DNA of 64,000 bases, taken from positions 1-64,000 of the forward strand of contig JALJEE010001688.1 of NCBI GenBank assembly GCA_023231475.1, in the 5' to 3' direction. Shown here piece after piece: positions 37,101-50,767 of this stretch. The notes beneath the pieces are model-generated. The model did no database searches. It was not told the origin of the DNA and saw nothing but the letters and a program-made list of their open reading frames with translations. Position 1 is the first letter of the stretch. The number at the start of each line of letters is the position of its first letter. This stretch comes from Seison nebaliae (lineage: Eukaryota; Rotifera; Pararotatoria; Seisonacea; Seisonidae). Made by a program: the position numbers and the translations under genes.

Positions 37101-40100
37101 CGAATAAATCTTTGTCACTGTTATTTATATTATATCCGTCTCACATTTGGTATTGATTTTGAGCATAGAAAGAAGTGATTCGCTTAGGATTTTGATGTTT
37201 AGCCGCCTAATGGACGGGAAGTTAATCAGTTAAAATAATATTTATCTGCCGATTACAAGTGACGCAAAGGAATTGATGTAGCGGTATGATTATCGTCATT
37301 TCTATCAAACATGAATTATGACGAATTAAGAAGAGGATGAAGAATATTCATTCTCTTTCATTTCATGACCAATATAAAGAAATTCTCTGAAAAATGAATG
37401 ATGATCGATGAGACATGAATTTTCCTAACGCTAATATCTCAATCAGTGAGATGTTGATCAAACGATCCGTATTCACCGATTAGAATGAATGTGAATAAAT
37501 TTAGTTTCGCAACATCTCATTCAAGTCCACATGTTCCAACGGATTGCTAACTGAACTTTCGGTTATTTCATCAAAACAAACAGATTGAATGAATGTTGGA
37601 AGAAAATGGAAGTAAACTCGATCGAAAAAAATGAAAGTAGAGAACGAAACTGACAAGAAATTCTTACGAACAATATTCACATTGACGGAACTTTCTCATC
37701 GATTAATATACACTTTCTACAAATTTCGCTATGAACAACATGTTCATTAACGAAACAGTGTTAACAATTATTTAGAATAACACATTGTACACGATAGAAA
37801 ACCGGAAGAGGAGTTCCAATTCCAATTCTTTCACCTGATGCAATACCGGAAACAAGTCATTTGACCAGATCTTGTCTATTTTCAACGGTTTCAATTAACG
37901 TTTTACTTCCAGTCTACACCCACTAGGCCAATAAAGTGGAACTATTCTCAGATCTTTTTATAACAGTAACTTCATTCCACGAATTATATCGACACGAGGG
38001 AAATGCATCGTGAAAAAGAATGATTCTCTATTTACTTCAAGTCCTTTGGGGAATTGAGATTTTGATTCTCCGTTATTCAAGAATAAACATTTTATGTAAT
38101 CGAGAAATGGGATTGGTAGCATGTCTCGTCGAAATCTCCACGATGATTAATTTCGAGAGGAAGATAATGATTAATGGAACATGTGAAAAGCATCAAGCTG
38201 TGAACACTGATGTCGATTGCTATGTCATTGTCTGAAGAAGATATTTAAAGGTGAAACATCGACCAGGTTCATTGACAATCGATCGACTTAAGGCATTAAT
38301 TAGAAGCTGTTCAGATAGCGTGTCTAATTGTGTTGAATAATTGAAAGGATCTCTCTGTTAGAGAAACGTAAGGGGGTTGAACCTTTAAACGAAAGTGTAA
38401 GTAAAATAGCAGTTGGAAATGAATTTACTATTTTAACAAGCAATTGGAAGATGAGAATTGATGATAGTTAATAAAGAAAAAAATTTCGATGGATTCTTTT
38501 ATCAGCAATCATAATGTATAAAATGAAGGAAGGTAGAATGAGAAAGATAAAAATTACCAGAATGAACTGAATGATGAATCGGTTTTCCCATTCGTTGAGA
38601 CTGGATGTCAATAAGATAAGCATTGAAATAATATTCGAAGCATTCGAATGTTTATCTTAGATGGTGATAAAGATGATGAAGTTAATGACAACTAGATGGT
38701 AATAAAAGTTGGAAATTTGCTGGAAGACATGCAAAATCTGATGGATATTTCTCTTGACACGTTTGAAAGTAAAATATTCCATTTGTATTCTGCCTGTACA
38801 TCTTCGCTTATTTAAACAAAATGGTAAAAGGTAAAATTGATAATCCGGACATGGAGAACATGAATCTTCATCCCACAAACAATACAAGATTGAGAATGAA
38901 ACGAACTAACGAATTTCGACAAAAGCGTCAACTTTCAAAATTTTTCGCCTTACAACATGGAATTTGGCGAAATAGAGTAAGATAAACGGAGTTATCTTTT
39001 TTTTCTGATATCAAACAAAAATTATGAGATGGAAAACACTTGAAATGGAAGTGTCAGAAAAAGAACGAAGAAAATTCACTTATATCTCTTCTATAAGTGC
39101 TACCATATTGGAATGAAAGTGGAAATGCAATAACGTCATTGGAAAGTCCTTCAAGAATCCAAAGTTTGACAGAAGAACATTGATGAAGAGGATCTCCACT
39201 CAACTTTGTCAATCGCAAAAAAGTTATTAGATATATTCAAAAATTTTGTGTTGTTTCAAATCTTGTTATTCAATTCAATTAAAGGAGTGAAGACAAAAAT
39301 GGCAAGATGTCCATTCTTACTCGAAACAAAGGGAAGTGGACAGTAAAATTTGATTATTTATCTTTTTCCTTTAAACTATTAATTATTTCTATTAAGATAA
39401 ATACTCTAAATTGGAATTAATTTATAATTGTTATTTCTCCTCAATCTTCTCTCCTTTCAATATTCATTCTGCTGCCATTCTCTTTTCGTTGTGTGTAGCA
39501 CCACACCATTGAAGAATATTATTGTCTATTCTTAACAAACACACACAGACACTCAAACTATCTATCATATTCACCTGATTGTTATCTGATGGACGAAACA
39601 TCTGGGAAGATATTGGTTAATTGTTCTCATTAAAACGAATAATTTTCTTTCACTAGTCCATTCTTTCTATTAATATCATTGATTTTTAGGTTCAAATAAG
39701 TCACACGCGAAAATGAATTATACGTATAACACATTCAAGTCTATTACTTATAATTTAAACGACTTCACATTACGTTAAATGATTATTTGTTTCGAATAAT
39801 ATATTATCTAGTGGTCATTTGTTACACATCCGAATCGTGAGTTCCCATAAAACGGTGTATAGTTCTGTTGATTTTTTTCCTTCATGAATAAATATGCATC
39901 TATCATCAAAATAACGAGACGGTGATGAGATGTACGTGGTCGAAATGAGGTCAGTCATTATGAGAAAGAAATGGAGAATCTCAACCGAACCCATTATTTT
40001 CATTAAATGTTATTGTTATTGTGGTGATGTAAGAGGGGAGTGAATCGGAAATAAATATAATTGCGTAAGAAAGATGAAATGCATTCTTCCAAATAGCTAA

Positions 40101-43100
40101 CCAATTATTAGATGAGGTACATAAGCTACCTAACGATTCACTGCCAATATACTCAGCCTCAACATTCGCTTTGAGTAAACATTAATATTTGTTCGAACTA
40201 AACACCAGAATTCTTCGAATTTAAGAAAAATGAAAATACACAAATGTTATAGATGAAGAGGAGAAATATATGAATATGTGCATTCATCGATTATCGCCCC
40301 GTTAAACTTGTCCGTGTCAGTGTAAGTAGAAAATGGGAAAAGAAACTAAATTTGCATTAAAATTGACCAGATCGTCGGCATAAGTGTTTAGTTGTTGAAA
40401 AGATAAACAATATTAAATTTATACCATTTTCTTATTTACTTTACTATTATTCGAGCAATACTACCAAGATCTGAGAGCCAAAACCACAAATGTTTCAAAT
40501 GCTTATCGCTCAAGTATCTTTGTTATGATAAGATGGTGATTCTTCTCCATTTTTATCATTTTCGTCTGAGGAACTAGTCGAATAATGAAATAGAAAAATT
40601 AATTAAATACTCAATAGTTGTACCCAACCCACTAATCGCTGTCCTTCACTCCTACTAGTGAAAGTTTGAGAGGAAACTCCAATTTCACAGCAGAATGATA
40701 AGAGAAGAAATTTAAACTGTCGTACAACGAAGTTCTTCTTTTATCCAAAATGTAAATATGGGGTAAATAAAAGAACATACACTAAATATACGTTTACCAA
40801 CAATTCGGTTACGATGGTAAATAAGAAAACGAATTTGCCAGTCATCGATAATTCGGAAGAAATACAAGAATGATATTCTAACAAGTTTGAACATTATTGT
40901 GATCGTTAGAGAATTATAAATTTTTCTTTGGTTTTCTAATACTTCTTTTTTTAGTAAGCTCTTCATAAGTAGTTGATTACATTGGAATGACGATTAATAA
41001 ATAGAAATGAGAATTATTCATCTAGAAACTCACGAATTCCTTTTTAGAAATGATTAAGAAATGTGGGTAGTTTTCGTTCTACTAATAAATTTTGATGTTG
41101 AAAAAAATGAGAGAAACCATTAAAGTCTCAACCTGATTTCTCTCTAAATCAGTTCGACAATAAACGAAATAATTACTATTTATCGGTCCGGAAATTTCAA
41201 AACGTGAATAAATAGTCCTATGAATAAATGGAACATTCATTTAGTTTGAAGCAAAAATCACCTGATGAGACGCTTTACTTGAAACGATGTTCCTCCCAAT
41301 GTCACTTGATCAACTGAGCAGAACGATAATTCATCAGCAGGTGTCAAAGGAAGTATTATCGGCGAAATGAAAAGAAAAAAAAATGTTCTTTTTCTGAAAA
41401 GTTTTGGTGGAAAGTAATTTGTAATGGAAATGAAAATGTAATTGAAGACAATTCAAATAAACAAACATATATCGGACTAATGTCGAAACATCAGATTATG
41501 GAAGATGTAATTCGGAAGATGAGCAAACTTTTTTAATTTCTGACTCTACAAATGTGAATTCTTACAATTACTATGTTATTCTTTCATCTACATAGTGTAA
41601 ATAATCTGATCGACGGATAATTTTCCTTTACGACCGTTTACTCATGAGTTTGACGATGTTTTGGTATTTTAGAGAAAAGTTTAATAAGAACATTTATTTC
41701 GCTAAGTTTACCCCAAAAATGATTTCTCAAAATTTTCTAAATTAAAATTTTAATGTAACCCAAGAAACGGTTTCATTTAAAAGACAATAAGAATATCTCA
41801 GGCATTGTTTTAATTGTCCTTTTGAGAAATTTTGGACCGGAAATTTTCATCTAAAATTTATAAGGGCAGAATTGTCCTCACTTGCTTATATGAGTATCAA
41901 TTTACATTTACTATCTTTGTACGTTAAAAAGGCGGTCATTATTTCGCTGTATGAAAATGAAAGAATGTTTGAAATTCGAATAACATTTTATCGACATCTC
42001 CAACAATGCGATTTATCGATAGAAGATTGATCTGTAAACCACCGCATACATCAATCTTCTGACATTAGTATCAACAACAACTTTGATAATTGATGCCGAC
42101 ATTTTGATATGAGCAGTGAAATTACCATTCCCAATTTTTATTTGAAGTAAACGATTTCATGAATTTAGCGAATGGTTATAGAATTGTGTGTAACATATAA
42201 AATGGAAATAATTTGTATTGATTCCTTTCTGTTCATATTCCACTAGATTAATGGCGGAAGTTGAGACGAAATAATCACAAGAGTCACTCTCAATTATTCA
42301 CGCAATATTGTTCATAGAATCGTTGCAGTAGAACGCATTGTGACCATCCGCAAAAATGGACGAGAAAGAAATGGAAATCATACTAATAGCTACTGGCTGC
42401 TACCAAATTTGAGATGTATGCTTTGGAATCCATAATGGGATAGAGCAACAGTTTCCTTAGGACGAAGTAGAAGAAAAGGAAGCCGAATCCCCGAATCGCC
42501 AATAGGTTTCATTCACCACAAAAAGAAGAGCTTCCGGTTTTTTTTTCAGTTCCGTTATTTCAAATGAGAGAGTCATCGTAAAATTTTTATTAAAAGACCT
42601 GTTGTGACGTTGTTGTGATGAATAATTTTAGAAGATAAACAATGCTCGTGCCAAAATGTGGATAAATCATCATAAAATGAACCGAAATCGTTTGAGGTCA
42701 GTCTATGAAAGAATAAGAAATAAGAAGAAGAATTTTGTAGATAAAACTATAAAATAGTTTCTATTTCTCACTTATCGATATTGTTTAATGGGAAGAATAA
42801 ACGAATGTCGACAGGTCACACATCATTTCCCACCTGCTTTGACATAATTTCTCAATTAATGCTTCGACATGATGAATAAGCGTGTTCGATAGTAATTGAA
42901 TTGTCGCATCAAATTCAAATTATTACTTAACGATTTTTTGATGACCTTCGTCCATCTTGACAATTATTTCGAGAAGAAAAATTAATAAAACTATTAATGA
43001 ATCAGTTGTGCGGAAAGGAAAAATGAAATTCTTTTGACCATTAGACGACCTCCAACGACAATGGAAGTGATTCATCGTTTGAAAGAAGGAGAATATGTAT

Positions 43101-43618
43101 AAATCAATAAAGAAATTCTAAAAAGAGAATTGTTAGAAATATAGATTCCTTTTCATTTGGATGGATTTATTCTAATGAATGCACAAAATTGTCTGGTGAT
43201 TGGAGATGAATAATGAATAGATAACATCAACGAATTTTCATTGGGAAGATTGTTGTAAGTGGTGTTGTATGTCATATAAGCTAGAATAAAATTACGTCAT
43301 GAAAGATTATATTCATATTTACTTATTATAAACCGACTTAACTTTCCAAGGTAAATGGAGAAATTAGATTCCTACCCATTCTTAAGGTTAACATAATTCA
43401 TTAGAAGTGTTACATGACTTAATACAATTTAATTGATTCCGAAAATGAATTATGTTGCGGATAAATAGATCAGATAAAGTAATCCAATTTCATCTGTAGC
43501 ATTGCAGTAAATTCACAATATCGTTCACTCTTACAAAAATATCGACAACAAAACATATTCTCATCGAACATTCACTTAATTTCTTCCCATCTACTTACTT
43601 ATTGAAGAAGATATACTT

Positions 43619-43640
43619 GGAAGAAGAAGAAGAAGAAGAT
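43619..43640 (+). repeat. (GAA)n microsatellite
   Basis: About seven consecutive GAA/AGA units in the gene-poor region. Confidence 0.8.
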
Positions 43641-45576
43641 ATAACATATAATGATTCATCTCTTCCACTTCAATTAATCGAATTCAATAAATCAGATAAG
43701 CCAGTCGTTAGTGAAATTCGATATAGTCTGCATCATGACGTTATCTATCAGGAGGAATGATAACAGTAGATGAGAATATGATATTCGTTGAGTGCAGAAA
43801 GTTTGGAGTGATGATAAATCTTTTACTTCTCCTAATCGCATTGACTAACGAATGGAATTACCTTTATGTATTCGGTTATATCTCCAGCAAATTATTTCAA
43901 GAGAAATAATATCATTATGTAAATGAAATCAGTTGGTACTTTTCATTGCCAATTCAATTGACATATCAACATATACCCTCTATACGTTCATTCCCCTATA
44001 CGTGAATTGACGTGAAAGAAATTGAAAAAATAACTAACATTCTGATAATTGGCAATTTGGGAGGAACAAGGAAAAATGTTAATTTGACATTAAATTTCCA
44101 TAATAAATTAAAATTTTGATAAATTATAATTTCTTTATAAACAACATGATTGTCAAACGGTGACTGTCAAACGAAAGGTGAGAAGGTGGTTGATAAATGA
44201 TGATTCGAAATTAATGTCTGATTAATTTTAAATTAATATCTACATATTTCGAACTACCACAAGAAAATATCATTAGATTCTCAAGATTATCGTCCTAACT
44301 AAACCAGCAACGAATAGTCAGAACACGAAAGCTATTAACTATGTAGAAGAAGAAGGAGAAGATAATGAGGAATAATTTGTGATCTCGTTAGGTTTTCGTG
44401 AAAGAATTTCAAGAGGTATTTCTCGTAATTGAACGAGTGGATAAGAAGTGACAGCTCAATGTTTTCTTGTTGTCCTTCGTTCTTCCTTCGCAATTCAATC
44501 TCAACAAGAAAAAAACTCTCGCCTACTGTCATAATTAATTTTCGTGAATGAATTTTTCGTCAAATTCTAAATGGTCAGCAAATGATGGCGTAGAAAATAA
44601 AATCGAGTATTTGTCAAGGAAATAATTTCGTGGAAATCTTTTCCTTCAACAAACTTTACTCTACAGGAGAGTTAGAATTGGACAAAAAGTAGTTGCTTCG
44701 AATTCAACTGAAGCTCACATGAGTTGACAGAACAGAAATCCGATGAACGAATTGACAAACGGATAACGATTTCTTCTTATAAAATTTGTTTCTTGTTACG
44801 ATAATACCTTCTCACGTGTATATCAATAAAACATGAATTTGAAGCAAATGTTGAGACATTGGAATATTATTGGTACACCATTATTTTATTTCTCTACTTT
44901 ATAATAATTTAATAATTATATTTTGGAAAAAGATGAAATTTATCAACTTCTATCCGATTAGAAATGATTTAGATCGCTAACCTCAACTAAATTATGACTA
45001 GAAAAATTCTGTGCTATTTCCTTTATACATCTCCTCACTCTTTACCAGATTTCCTTATCTAGAATTCCATTTTATATTTCCTCTTATAACATAAATTATT
45101 AAATTAATGCATTTTATAAGATTTATAATTTAACCAATTTTCTGCTTAATTTACGTGGTATCATTATGATATGATCCTATATTTAAGGCGTCAAGTTAAA
45201 TACGATCCATTATTGAATCAACTCATACCTCCCAATCAATACCACAGAATAATCAACAGAACCTACTGTGGATTTTGAAGAACTATCATAATCTGAAATT
45301 AAAAGAATACTATTCGAAATTTAGGAAGTTATTATCTATCTGATATACTTCTATGTATTTCCTCCTTAATACGAATATTCGATAAATCTACACTGGCAGT
45401 ATAGAAATAATAGAATGTATAAAATAAACATTATTGATCGTTACTATTTCAAATTATTAATTTTCTTACATATAATTAATAATGACATAACATCGATATA
45501 ATTTTAAGCAAGATTTTCCGTCAGAGAACGAAAACGATGTGAACAACCTAAATAGAAAATAATCGGAAAAATATCG

Positions 45577-46155
45577 GTAAGTTGGCATTCTAATCTAAAC
45601 TACATTTATTTCTTCTAGTTTATTAAATTGACAAATGGACATTTTTGAGCAAGAAATTGGACATAGATACATACTGTAACTAAGCAATTCGATATAATAA
45701 TCAATATTCATCCCCTTTAACATTATATAATCCCAGTCATTATGGTTTCCGATAAGAAATGTAATAGTATAAGGAAATCAAAGAATAATCACCAGTGAGA
45801 CATGCCGTTACTTTCACACACAACTACAATAATGCTGTGACATCGGTGAGTAATAAATACTTATAATTCTTTGATTTTATACGATTTTGATTATTATTGT
45901 TAGCGATTGAAACTGATATTGACGAAGACGATTCTATTATTATTATTAGACGTACTAATAATAATAATGATCATGAATAATGTAACGATGATATACGTAT
46001 TATTGCGTGAGTATTATATACTATTCTTCTCATCAATAAAAATCAAATGTATCTATCGGAAGATGCCAAATTTTAATGACTTTCCTCGTTCGGATGACAC
46101 CTTTCTTGTTCCAGAATGGGAGGACCAATTTCATTTGTTTGATAACTTTGAATAA
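45577..46155 (+). other. Island of canonical-looking splice sites in the gene desert
   Basis: Two intron-like units lie close together: 45577-45618 (ATCG then GTAAGT; ends TTCTTCTAG) and 45846-45903 (ATCG then GTGAGT; ends TTGTTAG), 42 and 58 nt. The third segment, 45904-46155, is open for 84 codons and ends with PNFNDFPRSDDTFLVPEWED, followed by a few residues and TAA. The segment before it is mostly closed, so a protein reading across all three is weak. It could be a spliced non-coding RNA or a tiny gene. No known family. Confidence 0.25.
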
Positions 46156-49100
46156 TTCATATTGACTCATTTTGGCGATGGAATAATGGAAATATATTCT
46201 CTTAACTGTAATACTTCATTCTCTCACCACTTATGGTTATTCTTGAAATGATTTAATGTTATTTGTTGACTGCATGATACAGTATAAAAGGAAGAGAAAA
46301 GAAAGTCGAAGAAATTGACTAAGTAAAATGGTAGGAAGAAGAAGACGAAGAAGGAGTTAATACGGAAGTATGAATCAACTTTATGACGATTGAATGATCG
46401 ATTTTTGAAAGGAAGAATGTTAAAGTAATTTCAGTTCTACTCCGTTATTCTATACACTCATTCCATACTGGATATCATTGTTATAATTTTTGACGTACAT
46501 GTAATTATAAACGTTGACGTGATTCTTCATAATTTATCTGAAAGATTGCCATGCATCGATCTTCGAAAGAAGAATAGAATTAGAAGAAAACAGAAGGAAT
46601 ACGGTCTAAAGATTATTTATTAAAAAGTATGTGTTTTGCTACTTATCTCCTAACGGCGATGGATGGAGTACAATATATGCTACAACTACAACACACTTCC
46701 ATACCATTTGGGATGTCGTGAAATGGTTATGTTACGGAATGAATAGTCATAATAAACTGAATACATAAATGTTGTGAACACAAATACTTTAGGAGTTTTA
46801 CTGGTCGAATCGTGGAAACAGGAAAAAATTGAAAGTAAATCACTTTCCCTAGTTCCAATTTCCGGAAAAAAGGAAAATATTGGTTTCCTTCTTTAGTCGC
46901 CCGTCGATAAAGCGACTACCAATTCCTTTGTTTCCTAAAAAGTAATTTCATAAACTTTTTTAGAATCTGTTTCCAATTAATCTTCACCAATTGATTCATT
47001 TTATAATAAATAAATAACTTAAATTATTCGATCGGTTTGTTTCGTTCAGTGGTTTGGTGCGACGCATTGTCTATGAGCTGACTCCTTTCTCCAAGTACTT
47101 CTGATCAATTATTGAATGATAATCGATCGACCTAAATTTTATTAAGCTTCTTTCGTTAACAATTTACCTAAGAAATAATTGAAAAGTGATGGATTTGACT
47201 AAAATTATTATTGATCTTACATTTATATAATACTTGAACAAATGTGATCAATGGAGCAAATGTCCTCACGTTGCGTACAGTCTCATTCGACAATGATCAT
47301 CTACACTCTTTCAAATTATATTCATAAATGTCGACATTAAGAGAACTTGTGGTTGATGAATAACCAAAAAATTAGAAAACGATATAAAATAATTTTTATG
47401 AGTTCGTCATCTCCCAACAATTTCGGAGATAATTTTAGACTAATTCTATTACGTTAAACAAAATTAGAAAACGAATAATGATCATATGGTCCATTTTTTT
47501 TTCTTCGATGTCACTTGAGTGAGTGAGTAGGTGAATAAGAAATATTATTTGGAATAAATGCAAAATGAATTTATATTACATCAACATTTGTATTGAACAT
47601 GTATAATAATAATCATCTAACTGAAATTGTAACGTCTTGAAGTTTTTGCTTCGATAATCATTTGTCGTCTTCTTCGTCCTTTTAGTCGAAGACATAACAA
47701 TTCGAAATATTTTCTACTTTTCCTCTAATCGTAATTGGAAATGTTTTTTTCGCATTCATTCTTCTGATTATGTTATAATGTTCCATATTCCATGTTTCAT
47801 GTTTAATCGTGCAATGAACTAAAAGAGATCATAGTTCAATCGTCGCATTATGTGGAAAATGAATTAAGTGAAATGTGCGATTAAACGAATATATTCCTCA
47901 AACCACCGTATGAGGCATTCTCGCACAATTTGTGTTTGTGATGAACCTTGTATAAAAGTGTAGTAGAGAAAATTGCGGTCATGAAAACTCTCCGTTTGCA
48001 ATCATGTCATTTGCACACATCGCTTATCACGAACAATGATCTTATGGCGTATGAGGATGAATGTTATAAAAATAGTTTCCTTTTCTTATTATGGAATTAG
48101 AAGAATAAAGAAAAAATGCCAATAACATGATACACAACAAACAGAATTGAGAGGACGATAATTTGGTTATAAATGTTGCGGTTTAAGAAAAATTGGTTAT
48201 GGAAAGAGGGAGAATAAATTGAGAAAAGGAAAAATATATTTCGGTTATTGGAAATTTTCTTTTAAAAGTGACTTCATGTATGTGCTCGAAATTGTTCTGT
48301 TTGCCACTTATCTATCTAGGTAGGAGGGATTGATTAGACCATTGGAATATTATTGATAAGAATTCCATAAGAGAGTGAAGATAATATAATCAGTCTCTCA
48401 TTCAATCATATTAATGTTCCTCGGTGAAATGATTCTTCAATTATCAAAGAATGAAAGAGGATTTGTGCAGAAAGAATGAATGTTTTTAACTAGCAATTTT
48501 TAAGCGAATACTTCCCCTTCGTTGTTTGATGGGAGAGAACGATACTTCATTCGTTTATGCTCCTTCCTAAGATCCATCTTTTAGGTCAGGTGAATGAGGT
48601 TTCCCAATAAAAAATTCTAATTAGCTCAGCTGCTTCCGTACGGATACATCTCCTACAATCACTTATCATGTAATGAGACACTTCCTGCTTATTAAATAAA
48701 TTGATTGACCGCATCCTTCTTCTTCATGTGGAATGGCTTGAAATAAAAAGTAAACCGATTCTGATAAATAATAATATTAGAGATGTTCTTCTCCAATTTC
48801 TCTTCGACTTATAATTAACCTGGAACAACAAATTACGCAACCATCCAATATTGGAGAGGATACCTTATAAATGTTGGAATGGGAGAATCCTCGAATGATG
48901 AACATTGAATAATAAGTGTTTCTGCTTCTACATCTGCTAATGCTACCGATGTTAATGCAGGCTTCGGTTGATGCTGTAACATTGAAACTTCCGCCTTCCA
49001 TCTCAATTCAACCTGTTAGCAGATAGAGCAAAAGAAAACGGAAGAAAAATGGAAAAAGAAAATCTTTCTTCCATTTTCAGAATGGATTCTCCTCCGAATT

Positions 49101-50767
49101 TTTTTTGATAACACTATTCTTTTTTTTTCTTTTACCTTTCACAAATTTACGAACATTATCTTTTGACTAATTATTATCTGTTGCATCATAAATTAACTTG
49201 CAAATATTAAAAGAGTAATGGATCATATCAATTCGGCAAATTTTTCAGGGACATCATTCAATTTCCATAAATTTACTGATGAGTATCGATAATAATGAGT
49301 TGTCTGTTTTCCTTCAGCATAAATGAACATAAATTTCTGATCATTTTCAACATGAGAGACGAAAATAACACTGAAAAGATGATGAATGTCGTCCCTTATA
49401 AAATTGACACATTTTGATGATGTAATAATTGAATTCCATCATGTTAGAATGTTATATCATTAGAAGGTAGAAAGATATTGAAAAAAAAAGAAATATATTA
49501 AAATGAACAGAAGAAAGGAGAACAAGAAAAAAAAACTTTACGACCAAATTGAAAATTATTAAAGTGACAACAAGTGGATTTGATGTAAATTTAAGAAGAA
49601 ATTAGTATGAAACATTATGCCAATATTAGCACACAGCCCCTTCACGAACATTAAGGAACAATTGGATTATCCTCATTTTACATCTTCATGCATATTTTTG
49701 AATTGAATAAGCGTGAAGGTACTGATGGATGAGAGGAGATGTGAGAGAATAAGTAAGTTTATTGTAATATTAATAGAATACAAAGGGAAATTGAAGTTCT
49801 GGTGAAATGCATAATGGAGAATGGTGAGAATATTATAAATATTTGGAATATCGTTATTAGAGTTCGTATGGCAGATGAGAAACGAAACGAATACAACTCC
49901 ACTGAATTAAATCTTATATGTACTCAATATAGTTAGAGAATTCTCCAAAGAAAACTATTCGAATGAAAAATCGAATTACGCATGACTCAAATCATTCAGC
50001 GAGCAATTTTTGCCTTGAGCGAAAGTGCATCGCCCTAGTACGAATAGTGGACTGCTGATATCAAAATGTGCTAAGGAAAATTTAATGGAAATTTGTTATG
50101 ACGTCCTTCATTTTGACACAGTAATCTTTCGAATGAAAAGAATTCACGAACAATCTGCCAATCTGCTACAATCGGAACTATTGAACGTTTTTGTCCGTTC
50201 TCACCGGAAAGAATACGAAGTGATGTAATCGAACACACATATATGTATTCGCATATCACTCTCCTCCATTATTCACTACTTAACATAACTGAAAGAAATA
50301 CTAACTTTTTCAAACATGAAGTACGTATGAAATAAGACTGAAACTATGGTGAAGTAAACGGTGATACATGTTTATGTACAAATGATTAAATCCTTTCTTT
50401 CCCACACTTCTGCGGTTATGGAAATAAATAATTTTTTTATTTCTCCAAATATTCTAATTTCCGTTCTAACTCATGATTGCCATTCAATAACACTCCTTCG
50501 AACCTTCAAAGATTTCTCCAATTAATTTCATTACAATCCACCTAAGACAAATCTTTCATTATTCCGTTTTATAAAAATTCATTACTGCAAATTCTATTTA
50601 TAACGACGATATATGACGATAATAAAATTTTTATAATTCTATAGACTATTCTATCATTTGTTCTTCCAGATTTTTGCATATTTTTATTATATCTTTTTTT
50701 TATTTAAGAAATAAATTTATATATTTCCACAAAACCACAAACGATAAAAAGACATTAAAATTACTTA

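Larger units (their letters stand above)
34103..50767. other. 16.7-kb region with no recognisable gene
   Basis: Between the SUEL-CUB gene start and the reelin-like stop codon the sequence is uniformly AT-rich. Open frames are short (85 codons or fewer) and unlike proteins I know. I found no tRNA with a clear B box, no rRNA and no familiar microRNA seed-plus-hairpin on reading through. It could hold distal regulatory elements, long non-coding RNA, or a 5' intron of the SUEL-CUB gene with an untranslated first exon. A (GAA)n run (43619) and a splice-like island (45577-46155) are listed separately. Confidence 0.6.

Noticed and set aside
36447-40966. Several 60-84 codon open frames in the gene desert
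   Set aside because: No domain, no splice partners and no composition difference from the surrounding spacer.
41722-41830. Inverted repeat with ATTTCTCAAAA and TTTTGAGAAAT ends and a nested AAAAGACAAT pair
   Set aside because: Arms are short, imperfect and made of simple AT-rich words; expected by chance at this composition.
46904-46926. Small hairpin AGTCGC / GCGACT
   Set aside because: A 6-bp stem with no U tail or conserved context; too weak to call a structure.
48777-49001. Minus-strand open frame of 74 codons with slightly higher GC
   Set aside because: No recognisable similarity, no supporting exon on either side, and ordinary length for a chance frame over 16 kb.
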